The notes: a model not told the origin generated them from the letters alone. 33,303 nucleotides of DNA from Lysobacter sp. (GCA_030151365.1 JASLDW010000020.1:1-33303); one strand, 5' to 3'. Shown: positions 11,016 through 19,959, counted from the stretch's first letter. Made by a program: numbers and translations.

Positions 11016-13307
11016 TTGACTCGGAATGATTCCACAATTCCCGCGACAAGCCAGGTTGAAGAGCAGCAAAGGAAGGCAGCACGCCTGGTCGCCGAGTTCG
11101 TGTCGGCAAAGCTTGCGCCGTTCTGGAGCGAGCTGAAGAGCGCGCTCGACCGGATTCCGGTCGGACCCAACAATTTCTCCAGTCTCCCGCGCGACCAGTT
11201 CATCGTGCACGGAATGCTGGACGGCACCCAGGACTGGCATGCGCGCCTGCGCGCGACGCTGGAGGCGGATGCCATGGGCTGGTGGCACCGGCAATCGGTG
11301 CGTCACGGCACCGCCTTGACCCTGATGGGCGAAAGCGAATTGCTGCTCGAGATCGAGGGCCAGCAATGCAACGATGTCATCCGTGCGCGACTCGGGCCGC
11401 TGGCGCAACGCCTGGATCGCGCGATCGACGCCTACGCGCGCGGCGCGGACCTGCTCGCGCACGAATGCGCGTGGAGCGTCGAGGGGATGACCCGCAGCTT
11501 CATTTCGACGCTGGACCGCGAGGCGATGTCGTCGACGCTGATCCCGCTGCTGATGCGCCACTACGAAACGCAGATGTCGGCCGTGCTGCGCGTGCTGATC
11601 CCGGAGTTGCTGCGCGTCATCGGCGATGGCGAATCCGCCGTCGAGGCCTATGACAGCCCGGTTTCGAACCATGCCGGGAGCGGAAGCGGAGGAGGCGGTG
11701 GGGGTGGCAGTGGCGGCTGGCAGCCGGATGGCGGCATGGTCGAGGCATTGCCGGCGAACCTCGGTGGTGGCCATGCCGCTGCCGGGGCGGAGGACAACTA
11801 CGGCAGCGAACCCGCGCCCCCGCATGCCGCGCCGCGCGCGCCGGTCGAAATGGGCAGTTATGCCGGCGTGCGCCCCGAAACCCGGTATCGCAACCGCATC
11901 CATGCCCAGCTGGACGCCTGGCGCCGGCGCATCAGCAATGGCGAAAGCAGTCCGCGGATCGCGCCGACCGCGATGGCGCGCGTGATCAACACTTCCGAAG
12001 TGCTGACGATCGCTTCCGTCCTCCAGGGCGACGATCCGGCGCCGTTCGTGCGCGCCTTGCGCGGCGAGGACGACCGTTCCTTGCCGATGGTGATCCGCGA
12101 GGAACTGATGGCGGCCGCGGGCCAGTTCGGTTTCGACCCCCAGCAATCCTCGTTCGCCGAAGTCGAGGAGGATGCGGTCGATCTCGTGGCGATGCTGTTC
12201 GACGGGCTGCAGCGCGCCAATGCCTTCGAGGAACCGGCGACCGAGTTGATGGGCAAGCTCGTCGTGCCCTACGTCAAGGTCGCGGTGATCGACGATTCGC
12301 TGTTCGAAAACCGCGGCCACCCGGCGCGGCGCCTGCTCGATGCCCTGGTGGAGGCCTGCGACGGCAATACCGGCGATACCCATGCCAGCCGTTCGATGCT
12401 GGAACGCGCCTCGCAGGTGGTCGATCAGGTGGTCGCGCGTTTCCAGGAAAACATGGCGATCTTCGATCTTGCCGCGCGCGAACTGCAGGAATTGCTCGAT
12501 CGCCAGCGCACGCTGGCGGAAGTGACCGAGCGCCGGATCACCGAAACCCTGCAGGGCCAGGAGCGGCTGCGCCAGGCGCGCATCGCCGCCGACGAAGCGG
12601 TGAATGCTTCGCTGGAAGGGCGCAAGGTGTTGCCGGATACCTTCCAGTTCCTCTCCGAATACTGGCGCAACGTCCTGGTGCAGGGCTGGTTGCGCTTCGG
12701 CGACCGTTCGCCGCGTTACCAGGCGATGCGCGCCGTCGGCGATGCGCTGCTGCAGATGGACGCCGACGCGGTGGCACTGCGCAGTCGCGCGCTGGCCGCC
12801 GGCTTCGAGCACAATCGCGCGGCGATTCTCGATGACCTGCGTTTCGTCGGCCTGCAGGGCGAAGCCGCGATCGAGGCGCTGGCGCGACTCGCCGGCGGCC
12901 TGTTGCGCGCAGATGCGGCGCCGAACGAAGCGATGCTGTCCAATCCCCCGGAACCGTTGCTCGACGAACTGCCGCTGCACGTTCCCGATCTCGAGCGGCG
13001 TTCGCGTGGGGTGGACAGCGTGCTGGTGGCGCGCGTGCGCCGGCTGCGCGCCGGCCAGGGCCTGCGCATCGTCGAGGACGGTGGCCAGGAGACCATGGCC
13101 AAGATCGCGTGGGTGAGTGCGATCACCGGGCGCATCCTGGTGGTCAATCGCCGTGGCGAACGGCGCATGGTGGTGCGGCCGGAAACGATGGCCGTCCTGA
13201 TCGCCGATGGTCGCGTGCTGGTGCGATCGGTCGAGCCGCCGGTCGATCAGGTGATGGCGCAGGTCGCCGACTCGCTCGGGGAGCGGCGGTTCGCGCAGGC
13301 GGGATGA
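11016..13307 (+). CDS. DUF1631 family protein of unknown function
   Basis: A 763-residue protein matching the DUF1631 family, which is sometimes mislabelled thymidine phosphorylase in databases. No enzyme motif, signal peptide or membrane segment is visible. The N-terminal half is alpha-helical and charged, a Gly/Ser-rich linker spans about 221-234, and the C-terminus has a compact beta-rich segment (WVSAITGRILVVNRRGE) characteristic of the family. The start is a TTG at 11016 with AGAGG six bases upstream; the ATG five bases earlier is out of frame and stops at once, and the next in-frame ATG lies well inside the conserved region. The gene is transcribed alone, divergently from the nitroreductase operon. 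Confidence 0.88.
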   Translation: MTRNDSTIPATSQVEEQQRKAARLVAEFVSAKLAPFWSELKSALDRIPVGPNNFSSLPRDQFIVHGMLDGTQDWHARLRATLEADAMGWWHRQSVRHGTALTLMGESELLLEIEGQQCNDVIRARLGPLAQRLDRAIDAYARGADLLAHECAWSVEGMTRSFISTLDREAMSSTLIPLLMRHYETQMSAVLRVLIPELLRVIGDGESAVEAYDSPVSNHAGSGSGGGGGGGSGGWQPDGGMVEALPANLGGGHAAAGAEDNYGSEPAPPHAAPRAPVEMGSYAGVRPETRYRNRIHAQLDAWRRRISNGESSPRIAPTAMARVINTSEVLTIASVLQGDDPAPFVRALRGEDDRSLPMVIREELMAAAGQFGFDPQQSSFAEVEEDAVDLVAMLFDGLQRANAFEEPATELMGKLVVPYVKVAVIDDSLFENRGHPARRLLDALVEACDGNTGDTHASRSMLERASQVVDQVVARFQENMAIFDLAARELQELLDRQRTLAEVTERRITETLQGQERLRQARIAADEAVNASLEGRKVLPDTFQFLSEYWRNVLVQGWLRFGDRSPRYQAMRAVGDALLQMDADAVALRSRALAAGFEHNRAAILDDLRFVGLQGEAAIEALARLAGGLLRADAAPNEAMLSNPPEPLLDELPLHVPDLERRSRGVDSVLVARVRRLRAGQGLRIVEDGGQETMAKIAWVSAITGRILVVNRRGERRMVVRPETMAVLIADGRVLVRSVEPPVDQVMAQVADSLGERRFAQAG

Positions 13308-13325
13308 CCCCGCCTTTCGCCGGGT

Positions 13326-13775
13326 TCAGTGACGATGATCCTGCGGCCGCGGTGGCGGCGGCATCTTCATCGGGCCGCCGGGTCCGGAGCGCGGCGGCGG
13401 CAATTTGGGACCATTGGCTTCCAGCCAGGCCTTGCGCTGCTCCGGCGACATCGCCTTCCACTGCTCGTGCATGGCCTTGCGCTGTTCGGGTGTCAGGTTT
13501 TCCCAGCGCTGCATGCCACGATGGGCGGCTTCACGCTGTTCCGGCGTCATCCGCTGCCAGCGTTGCGCGCGCTTGAGCATCTCCTCGCGCAGGTCGGGAT
13601 TGTCGTTCCAGCGCGCGCGCACCGGGTCGATCAGGGCCTGGCGCTGTTCCTGCGTCAACTTGTTCCATTCCGGGTAGCTGGTGGCAGGCGCGGGTGCGGC
13701 GGGCTGCTGCGCCAACACCGGCGCCGCCAGGCCCAGGCCAATCATCAATATCGCGATGGCACGCATCCTGTTCAT
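13326..13775 (-). CDS. Secreted DUF3106 protein with EQR repeats
   Basis: A 149-residue exported protein: the N-terminal signal peptide (basic NRMR, hydrophobic 6-20) would be cleaved after AQQ or LAQ near residue 22. The mature part is dominated by four copies of [LM][TS]xEQR (start residues 40, 76, 94 and 109) separated by Trp/Arg-rich helices. The tail is proline-rich and ends in Met and His residues (PMKM then QDHRH). This recalls the LTxxQ motif of Spy/CpxP and CnrX/ZraP periplasmic stress and metal sensors, but the relationship is inferred. It is the third gene of the sigma operon and starts in an ATGA overlap with the putative anti-sigma gene. It converges on the DUF1631 gene with an 18-base gap. 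Confidence 0.9.
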   Translation of the reverse strand: MNRMRAIAILMIGLGLAAPVLAQQPAAPAPATSYPEWNKLTQEQRQALIDPVRARWNDNPDLREEMLKRAQRWQRMTPEQREAAHRGMQRWENLTPEQRKAMHEQWKAMSPEQRKAWLEANGPKLPPPRSGPGGPMKMPPPPRPQDHRH

Positions 13776-14164
13776 TCTCCCGGAACGGGCGGAGCGTCGT
13801 TGCCCAGCCAGGCATAGAACTCCGGATCGTTATCGTAGGCCGCAGTGGCGCTGGCGGTGGTTTTTTTCGCGGGAATCGTGGCGATGTCCACGGTTGACGC
13901 CAAGCTCGCCTGGGTGGCGGCGATGGCGACGGGGGCAGGGCCGCCCGTTGCCGGCGTCATCGGGCGCTGCAGCCAGAGGCCGCCGATCGCGAGGGCGGCG
14001 ACCGAAGCGAACGCGACTGCGGGTTGCCACGCCTGGCGGCTCGGGCGCGGCGTGGCGAGCGCGGCACGCAACCGTTGCTGGATGGCCTGGGGGGTCTCGC
14101 GCGCGGCATCCACGTACAGCTGGCGCGCCTTGCGATCGAAATCGTCTTGGTCGTTCATGGTCAT
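13772..14164 (-). CDS. Single-pass membrane protein, putative anti-sigma factor
   Basis: A 130-residue protein with a cytoplasmic N-terminal region of about 47 residues, one membrane helix (about 48-65) and a periplasmic tail of about 64 residues rich in Ala/Thr/Pro. This N-in single-span topology, its position directly after a sigma-factor gene and the ATGA overlap at both ends point to an anti-sigma factor. No zinc-binding HxxxCxxC motif is present, so it is not of the ZAS type. The start at 14164 is fixed by the overlap with the sigma stop; a second ATG two codons later (14158) is possible. Function is inferred from context. Confidence 0.75.
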   Translation of the reverse strand: MTMNDQDDFDRKARQLYVDAARETPQAIQQRLRAALATPRPSRQAWQPAVAFASVAALAIGGLWLQRPMTPATGGPAPVAIAATQASLASTVDIATIPAKKTTASATAAYDNDPEFYAWLGNDAPPVPGE

Positions 14165-14739
14165 GTCCAGTCCTGCAGGTGCGCGCGCAGTGCCTCGCGC
14201 GCACGGGAAAGATGCGTCTTCACCGAGCCCTCGCTGCATCCCATCACCGTCGCCGTGGTGGCGACGTCGAGGTCCTCCAGTACGCGAAGAGTGAAGGCTT
14301 CGCGCTGGCGTGCCGGCAGCTTGCGGACCGCCTGCGCCATCAGAGCATAAGCTTCGCGGCCATCATTGTGGTCGGAAGGGTCGCCGGTCGGGTCCGTCCA
14401 GGCGACCGCGACGTCTTCGTCCTGGTCGCCGGTGTTGCGCAACCAGCTGAAGCGGAAGGCACGGCGCCGGCTGATGTCGATGATGCGGGTGCGCAGGATC
14501 TTCCAGAACAGGGCCTGCCAGTCTTCGGACGGCTTGTCGCCGTAGCGGAGCATGCGCAGCATCGCGTCCTGCACGGCATCGAGGGCGTCATCGCGGTTGC
14601 GCAATCCCAGTTCGGCGAAACGGAAGGCGCGCGACTGGATGCTACCGAGGAATTGCTCGATCGTCAGCGCGCGCGTGGTCGCGATCGGCGCGTTCAATGA
14701 CAATCCCTTCGCGTTGGCTGCAATTGCATGTATCGACAT
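14161..14739 (-). CDS. ECF-like RNA polymerase sigma factor
   Basis: A 192-residue group 4 sigma factor. Region 2 spans about 37-95 (FAELGLRNRDDALDAVQDAM then IIDISRRR) and region 4 about 137-188, with the helix-turn-helix MGCSEGSVKTHLSRAREAL. The start ATG at 14739 is the only good one before region 2; the frame runs open further upstream but overlaps the neighbouring membrane-protein gene. It heads a three-gene unit with its putative anti-sigma factor and the DUF3106 protein, all with four-base overlaps. An ECF-style promoter candidate upstream suggests autoregulation. The stimulus and regulon are unknown. Confidence 0.92.
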   Translation of the reverse strand: MSIHAIAANAKGLSLNAPIATTRALTIEQFLGSIQSRAFRFAELGLRNRDDALDAVQDAMLRMLRYGDKPSEDWQALFWKILRTRIIDISRRRAFRFSWLRNTGDQDEDVAVAWTDPTGDPSDHNDGREAYALMAQAVRKLPARQREAFTLRVLEDLDVATTATVMGCSEGSVKTHLSRAREALRAHLQDWT

Positions 14740-14780
14740 GGGGTCCCGGGTGCCGTCTGCCCAAAGGGGGCGACAACCGG

Positions 14781-14808
14781 AAAACGCTTGCCGCAACGGC
14801 AGGTTGAC
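14781..14808 (-). promoter_or_regulatory. Candidate autoregulatory ECF promoter of the sigma operon
   Basis: On the minus strand a GTCAACC element (14802-14808) and a CGTTTT element (14781-14786) are spaced so that AAC and CGTT lie 16 bases apart, typical of many ECF promoters (AAC -35 core, CGT -10 core). The downstream element lies about 42 bases from the sigma ATG. The spacer contains the small dyad TGCCG-CAA-CGGCA (14789-14801). This is pattern-based only. Confidence 0.3.
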
Positions 14809-14824
14809 GACGGCGACGGGGCGT

Positions 14825-15235
14825 TCATTTTCCGTGGCCCCACCAGGCGGCCAGCTCCATCGCCACCACGTAGACCAGCAACTGGGGCAGGCCGTTGGCG
14901 AGGCGGACCAGTTCCCAGGCCAGGCCCGGGCTGAGCCGGGACAGCGATTCCGCCAGGTCGAATCCGGCCGGGCCGCCGATGCTGATCGCCGCGATCGCCA
15001 GGCTGGAGAGCGCGACCGCGATCGCCACGAAGACCGCTGCGGCGATGGCGCCGCGGCCACCGCGCGGCAGGCCCAGCACGCGCAAGGCGACCACGGCATC
15101 GACCGCGGCAAGCAGCGCCAGCCACGGCAGGGTGCGGCGGGTGAACGAAAACGCCACTGTCCACGCAGCCGCGAAAGCGACGGCCATGATCACGAAAAGG
15201 AACCAGCGAATGACGGAGACCTGCGGTGCGGGCAT
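14825..15235 (-). CDS. Small polytopic membrane protein of unknown function
   Basis: A 136-residue protein, almost entirely hydrophobic, with about four predicted membrane helices (WFLFVIMAVAFAAAWTV, LPWLALLAAVDAVVAL, AIAAAVFVAIAVALSSLA and LPQLLVYVVAMELAAW). I do not recognise the family. The ATG at 15235 is chosen because the membrane segment begins soon after it; the frame stays open to 15454 but would overlap the divergent pntAA. It lies 85 bases upstream of the sigma-factor gene in the same direction and might be co-transcribed with it, or be an unrelated gene. Confidence 0.7.
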   Translation of the reverse strand: MPAPQVSVIRWFLFVIMAVAFAAAWTVAFSFTRRTLPWLALLAAVDAVVALRVLGLPRGGRGAIAAAVFVAIAVALSSLAIAAISIGGPAGFDLAESLSRLSPGLAWELVRLANGLPQLLVYVVAMELAAWWGHGK

Positions 15236-15354
15236 GGCGGGGGACGCGGAAACGACCTGCAGATGGTAGCCGGTGTGCGGGTCTGCGCCGGAAAGAGGTG
15301 CGGTTGCATGCGATCGCTTAGGATTCGGGGAACGACCAGATCGGGGTGCGCGGA

Positions 15355-16458
15355 ATGGCGGTGCGGATCGGAGTGGGGCGTGAAGCGGCGACGGGCGAAC
15401 GCCGGGTGGCGATGACGCCGGAGACCTGCGGCAAGCTGGCGAAGGCCGGGGCACAGGTTTCGGTGGCGCCGGGGGCGGGATCCGCGGCCGGGTTCACCGA
15501 CCAGATGTATGCCGATGCCGGTGGCACGCTGGCCGACGCTCCTTTCGCCGATGCCGACGTGGTGGTCTGCGTGCAGGCGCCGTCGCCGGAGGCCATCGCG
15601 ACGATGAAGCAGGGCGCGGTGCTCGTCGGTTCCTTGCAACCCGAAGCCGACCCATCGCGCGAAAGCGCCTTGCGCGATCGCGGCATCGTCGCCTTCCCGC
15701 TGGAACGCCTGCCGCGCACCACGCGCGCGCAGGCGATGGACATCCTCAGCTCGCAGGCGTCGATGGCCGGCTACAAGGCGGTGCTGATCGCCGCCGAGCT
15801 GACGCCGCGTTTCTTCCCGATGCTGACCACCGCGGCCGGCACCATCCGTCCGTCGAAGGTGCTGATCATCGGCGCCGGTGTCGCCGGCCTGCAGGCGATC
15901 GCCACCGCCAAGCGGCTCGGCGCGCAGGTCGAAGGTTTCGACGTGCGTCCGGAAACGCGCGAGCAGATCGAATCGCTGGGCGGACGCTTCCTCGATCTCG
16001 GCGTCAGCGCCGCGGGCGAGGGCGGCTATGCGCGCCAGCTCACCGACGAGGAACGCGCGGAGCAGCAGCGCCGTCTTGCCGATCACCTGCGCAGCGTCGA
16101 CGTGATCGTCTGCACCGCGGCGGTGCCCGGGCGTCCCGCGCCGAAGATCGTCACCGCGGCGATGGTCGAAGGGATGAAGCCGGGCAGCACGATCGTCGAT
16201 CTCGCCGCCGAGACCGGCGGCAACTGCGAACTGACGCAGCCGGGGCGCGTGATCGAACATGCCGGCGCCACCATCGCCGGGCCGCTCGACCTCGCCTCGA
16301 TGGGCGCGACCCACGCCAGCGAGATGTTCGCGCGCAACGTCTTCAACTTCGTTAGCCTGATGCTGAAGGACGGCGCGCTCGCCTTCGACTGGAACGACGA
16401 ACTGCTTGCGAAAACCGTGTGGCCGCCGCGCCCGCAATCGAATGGAGACACGCCATGA
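15355..16458 (+). CDS. pntAA: NAD(P) transhydrogenase subunit alpha part 1 (soluble NAD(H) domain)
   Basis: Soluble domain I of the proton-translocating transhydrogenase, which binds NADH and passes hydride to NADP+ at the expense of the proton gradient. The 367 residues include the alanine-dehydrogenase/PNT N-terminal fold, the RTTRAQAMDILSSQASMAGY segment (121-140), the NAD Rossmann motif GAGVAG (173-178) and a FDVRP acidic strand end (195-199). The alpha subunit is split into AA and AB, as in Rhodospirillum-type enzymes. The ATG at 15355 is preferred; a GTG at 15346 is in frame three codons earlier. The stop overlaps pntAB as ATGA. Confidence 0.96.
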   Translation: MAVRIGVGREAATGERRVAMTPETCGKLAKAGAQVSVAPGAGSAAGFTDQMYADAGGTLADAPFADADVVVCVQAPSPEAIATMKQGAVLVGSLQPEADPSRESALRDRGIVAFPLERLPRTTRAQAMDILSSQASMAGYKAVLIAAELTPRFFPMLTTAAGTIRPSKVLIIGAGVAGLQAIATAKRLGAQVEGFDVRPETREQIESLGGRFLDLGVSAAGEGGYARQLTDEERAEQQRRLADHLRSVDVIVCTAAVPGRPAPKIVTAAMVEGMKPGSTIVDLAAETGGNCELTQPGRVIEHAGATIAGPLDLASMGATHASEMFARNVFNFVSLMLKDGALAFDWNDELLAKTVWPPRPQSNGDTP

Positions 16459-16750
16459 GCGACGGCTTCACCGCGCTGTACATCTTCATGCTGGCGGCGA
16501 TCGCCGGCCACGTGATCATCTCGCGCGTGCCGGTGATCCTGCACACGCCGCTGATGTCGGGTTCCAACTTCATCCACGGCATCGTCCTGATCGGTGCGAT
16601 GGTGGTGCTGGGCATGGCGGAAACGCCGACCGAAAAGGTGCTGGGCTTCGTCGCCGTGGTGCTGGGCGCGGGGAATGCCGCCGGTGGTTACGTCGTCACC
16701 GAACGCATGCTCGAGATGTTCAAGAGTTCCAAGAAGCCCGGGGGCGGCGC

Positions 16751-16754
<4 letters not shown>
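16455..16754 (+). CDS. pntAB: NAD(P) transhydrogenase subunit alpha part 2 (membrane domain)
   Basis: The small membrane component (domain II, alpha side) of the three-subunit transhydrogenase: 99 residues with about three hydrophobic helices (ALYIFMLAAIAGHVIIS, GIVLIGAMVVLGM and VLGFVAVVLGAGNAAGGYV). The conserved HTPLMSGSN segment links helices one and two. The start at 16455 is fixed by the ATGA overlap with pntAA, with GGAG about seven bases upstream; the stop shares another ATGA with pntB. Confidence 0.95.
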
Positions 16755-18151
<1,397 letters not shown>

Positions 18152-18161
18152 GCCGGCACTC

Positions 18162-18186
18162 AAAATGGACTAAAATGGTACGGATT
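18162..18186 (+). promoter_or_regulatory. IscR-type-1-like element upstream of sufT
   Basis: Bases 18168-18179 read GACTAAAATGGT, nearly identical to the core of the IscR type 1 consensus (GACTRWWWYAGT). Over the full 25-base consensus I count 17 matches, with the outer arms weak. The embedded TAAAAT (18171-18176) is 5/6 to a -10 box, so a bound repressor would cover the promoter. The same stretch is a direct repeat AAAATGG-ACT-AAAATGG, an alternative explanation. A small hairpin (18180-18185 with 18192-18197) overlaps its right end. Confidence 0.4.
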
Positions 18187-18209
18187 CAAGGATCCGTGCC
18201 CCAGCCGTG

Positions 18210-18767
18210 ATGTACTCCCGCAACAGCGAACCCGTGCGCTTCGAGCGCGATTGCCCGGTGGTGATGGTGCCTTCGGGCGAAGCCGTGAGCCTGCCTGCCG
18301 GCAGCATCGGCTATATCACCCAGTCGCTGGGCGGCAGCTGGACCGTGTTCGTCGAGGGCAATCTGTTCCGTGTCGCCGGCAAGGATGGCGATGCCATCGG
18401 CAAGGAGCCGCCCCCGCCGATCGAACTGGCCGAAGGCGCCAGCGACGAGGACGTCGAGAAGCTGGTGTGGCAGCAGCTGCGCACCTGCTTCGATCCCGAG
18501 ATCCCGATCAACATCGTCGAGCTCGGCCTGGTCTATACGGCGGACGTGAAAGCGGATCCCGAACATCCGGGCCAGCGCCGCGTCGATGTCGAACTGACGC
18601 TGACCGCGCCGGGTTGCGGCATGGGCGAGATCCTGGTCGATGACGTGCGCAGCAAGCTCGAACTCATTCCCACTGTCGCCGAAGCCGACGTCGAGCTGGT
18701 GTTCGATCCGCCGTGGAACCGCAACATGATGAGCGACGCGGCGCGGCTCGAAACCGGGATGTTTTAG
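18210..18767 (+). CDS. sufT: Fe-S cluster assembly factor SufT (DUF59/MIP18 family)
   Basis: Putative auxiliary factor in iron-sulfur cluster maturation; 185 residues. An N-terminal SufT-specific region (SRNSEPVRFERDCP, GSIGYITQSLGGSWTV) precedes the DUF59 domain, with CFDPEIPINIVELGLVY (about 92-108) and the cysteine loop TAPGCGMGE (about 130-138). The DPE, GLVY and GCGMG signatures are diagnostic. The ATG at 18210 is chosen; a GTG directly before it is in frame, and no good Shine-Dalgarno is present for either. It lies 58 bases after pntB with its own IscR-like element. Its last four bases overlap the convergent DUF488 gene. Confidence 0.93.
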   Translation: MYSRNSEPVRFERDCPVVMVPSGEAVSLPAGSIGYITQSLGGSWTVFVEGNLFRVAGKDGDAIGKEPPPPIELAEGASDEDVEKLVWQQLRTCFDPEIPINIVELGLVYTADVKADPEHPGQRRVDVELTLTAPGCGMGEILVDDVRSKLELIPTVAEADVELVFDPPWNRNMMSDAARLETGMF

Positions 18768-19108
18768 TCCTTCAACAGCGCGGCCAACACCACCGCATTG
18801 TTGTGCGCTTCGTCGCGCGAGGCGTAGAGCAGCGTCGTGCGTTCCTTGCGCACGATCGCCTTCAGCTCCGCCAGCACCGGATTGCCTTTCAATTCGCTCC
18901 TGTAGGCGGACACGAATTCCTCCCAGCGATCCGGATGGCCGTGGAATTCGTGGCGCAGGGCATCGCTGGGTGCAACGCTTTTCGCCCACAGGTCGATCGC
19001 CGCCTTTTCCTTCGTCAGTCCGCGTGGCCACAACCGATCCACCAGGATCCGTTTGCCGTCGTCGCCGGCCGGCGCGTCGTACACCCGCTTGAGCCGCGGG
19101 ACGGGCAT
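18764..19108 (-). CDS. DUF488 family protein
   Basis: A 114-residue cytoplasmic protein of the DUF488 (YeaO-like) family. Signatures are KRVYDAP, RILVDRLWPRGLTKEKAAID (about 20-39), the WAKSVAPS segment, LRHEFHGHP and the C-terminal TLLYASRDEAHNNAVVL. The function is not established; a nucleotide- or metal-dependent role has been suggested only from fold. The start is three bases after the asparaginase stop, so the two are almost certainly co-transcribed. It ends in a four-base convergent overlap with sufT. Confidence 0.9.
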   Translation of the reverse strand: MPVPRLKRVYDAPAGDDGKRILVDRLWPRGLTKEKAAIDLWAKSVAPSDALRHEFHGHPDRWEEFVSAYRSELKGNPVLAELKAIVRKERTTLLYASRDEAHNNAVVLAALLKD

Positions 19109-19111
19109 GGC

Positions 19112-19606
19112 TCAGTCCGCCGCCTCGAAGCGATTGGCCTCGACGTTCTTGCGCACCTTCGCCGGATCCCAGATGCGGCCGTTCATGGCGATGTAGACGC
19201 CTGGCGCCAGCGATTGCACCGCGCCCACCGCGCAACCGATGTTGAACTCCGCGTCGGAGCCTTCGAAGCGCGCCGGATTCAAGGCGCCGGTCAGGACGAT
19301 GGTCTTGTCGGGAATGGTGCGCAGCACCTTGGCGGTCTCGACCATGCTGTCGGTGCCGTGGGTGACGAGGACGCAGCGTTCGGCCTGGGCGGCGATGGTG
19401 GCGCGCATCAGTTCGCGGTCGCTGTTGTCGATGAACAGCGAATCCTTGCGCAGCAACGGGATCACGTGGAAGCGGAAGGCGACGCCGAGCGCGGTGAGGA
19501 TGCGGCCGATCTGGGGGTCGCCGACCTGGTAGTCCGACTTGGCATCGAAATAGATCTTGTCGATGGTGCCACCCGTGGTGACGATCAGCAGGTCGTCCAT
19601 GTTCAT
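19112..19606 (-). CDS. Short, single-domain asparaginase-family protein
   Basis: A 164-residue protein corresponding only to the N-terminal domain of type I/II L-asparaginases (usually about 330). Active-site elements are present: the nucleophile T14 in TTGGTID, the T85-D86 pair in HGTDS and K102 in DKTIVLTGA. The C-terminal domain that completes the usual dimer active site is absent. The reading frame is intact and ends at a normal stop, followed by a coupled gene, so this looks like a genuine short family rather than a truncation. Activity on asparagine is uncertain. The start is fixed by an ATGA overlap with the upstream exported protein. Confidence 0.88.
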   Translation of the reverse strand: MNMDDLLIVTTGGTIDKIYFDAKSDYQVGDPQIGRILTALGVAFRFHVIPLLRKDSLFIDNSDRELMRATIAAQAERCVLVTHGTDSMVETAKVLRTIPDKTIVLTGALNPARFEGSDAEFNIGCAVGAVQSLAPGVYIAMNGRIWDPAKVRKNVEANRFEAAD

Positions 19607-19929
19607 TTGCCCTGCATTTCGCTGGCGCACATCAGCACGGCCGGCCCCGCGAGTTTCGCCATTTCTTCCTGAGACCCCGGTTCCTTGCGCATCATCTTCA
19701 ACCCGACCTCGCTCACGCGGATGAGGCTGGCCTGGTCGGTGATCATCCGGTTCGAGATGCAGTTGCAATATGTCTGGACCTTGGCGACCGGGAGTTGTGG
19801 ACTCTTCTCCTGGGCGCTCTTGACGCAGTTGGACGTCATTGCCGCGCGGCTCTGGTTCAGCAGGTCGTCTTGTGCATGCGAGGCAAGCGGGAACGAGACG
19901 ATCGCGGCGGCGAGGATGAAATTGCGCAT
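19603..19929 (-). CDS. Small exported cysteine-containing protein, unknown function
   Basis: A 108-residue protein with a clear signal peptide (about 1-19, ending SHA, then QDD). The mature part has four cysteines: C35, the close pair C55 and C57 (YCNCIS) and C101 near the end. This could form two disulfides in the periplasm. The NCV..YCNCISNR..C layout resembles small periplasmic hypothetical proteins of this bacterial group; no function is known to me. It is translationally coupled (ATGA) to the asparaginase gene and lies 30 bases after the DUF2069 gene. Confidence 0.85.
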   Translation of the reverse strand: MRNFILAAAIVSFPLASHAQDDLLNQSRAAMTSNCVKSAQEKSPQLPVAKVQTYCNCISNRMITDQASLIRVSEVGLKMMRKEPGSQEEMAKLAGPAVLMCASEMQGK

Positions 19930-19959
19930 TCAGAAGATTCCGGCGGCGTGGCGATCAGT

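Noticed and set aside
11695..11717. G-rich run in the DUF1631 gene as a possible G-quadruplex or phase-variable tract
   Set aside because: The run encodes a Gly/Ser linker with mixed codons and is not a homopolymer long enough for slippage, so a coding explanation suffices.
10947..12980. A 677-codon minus-strand frame opposite the DUF1631 gene
   Set aside because: Low-complexity composition typical of a shadow; the plus-strand frame is the conserved one.
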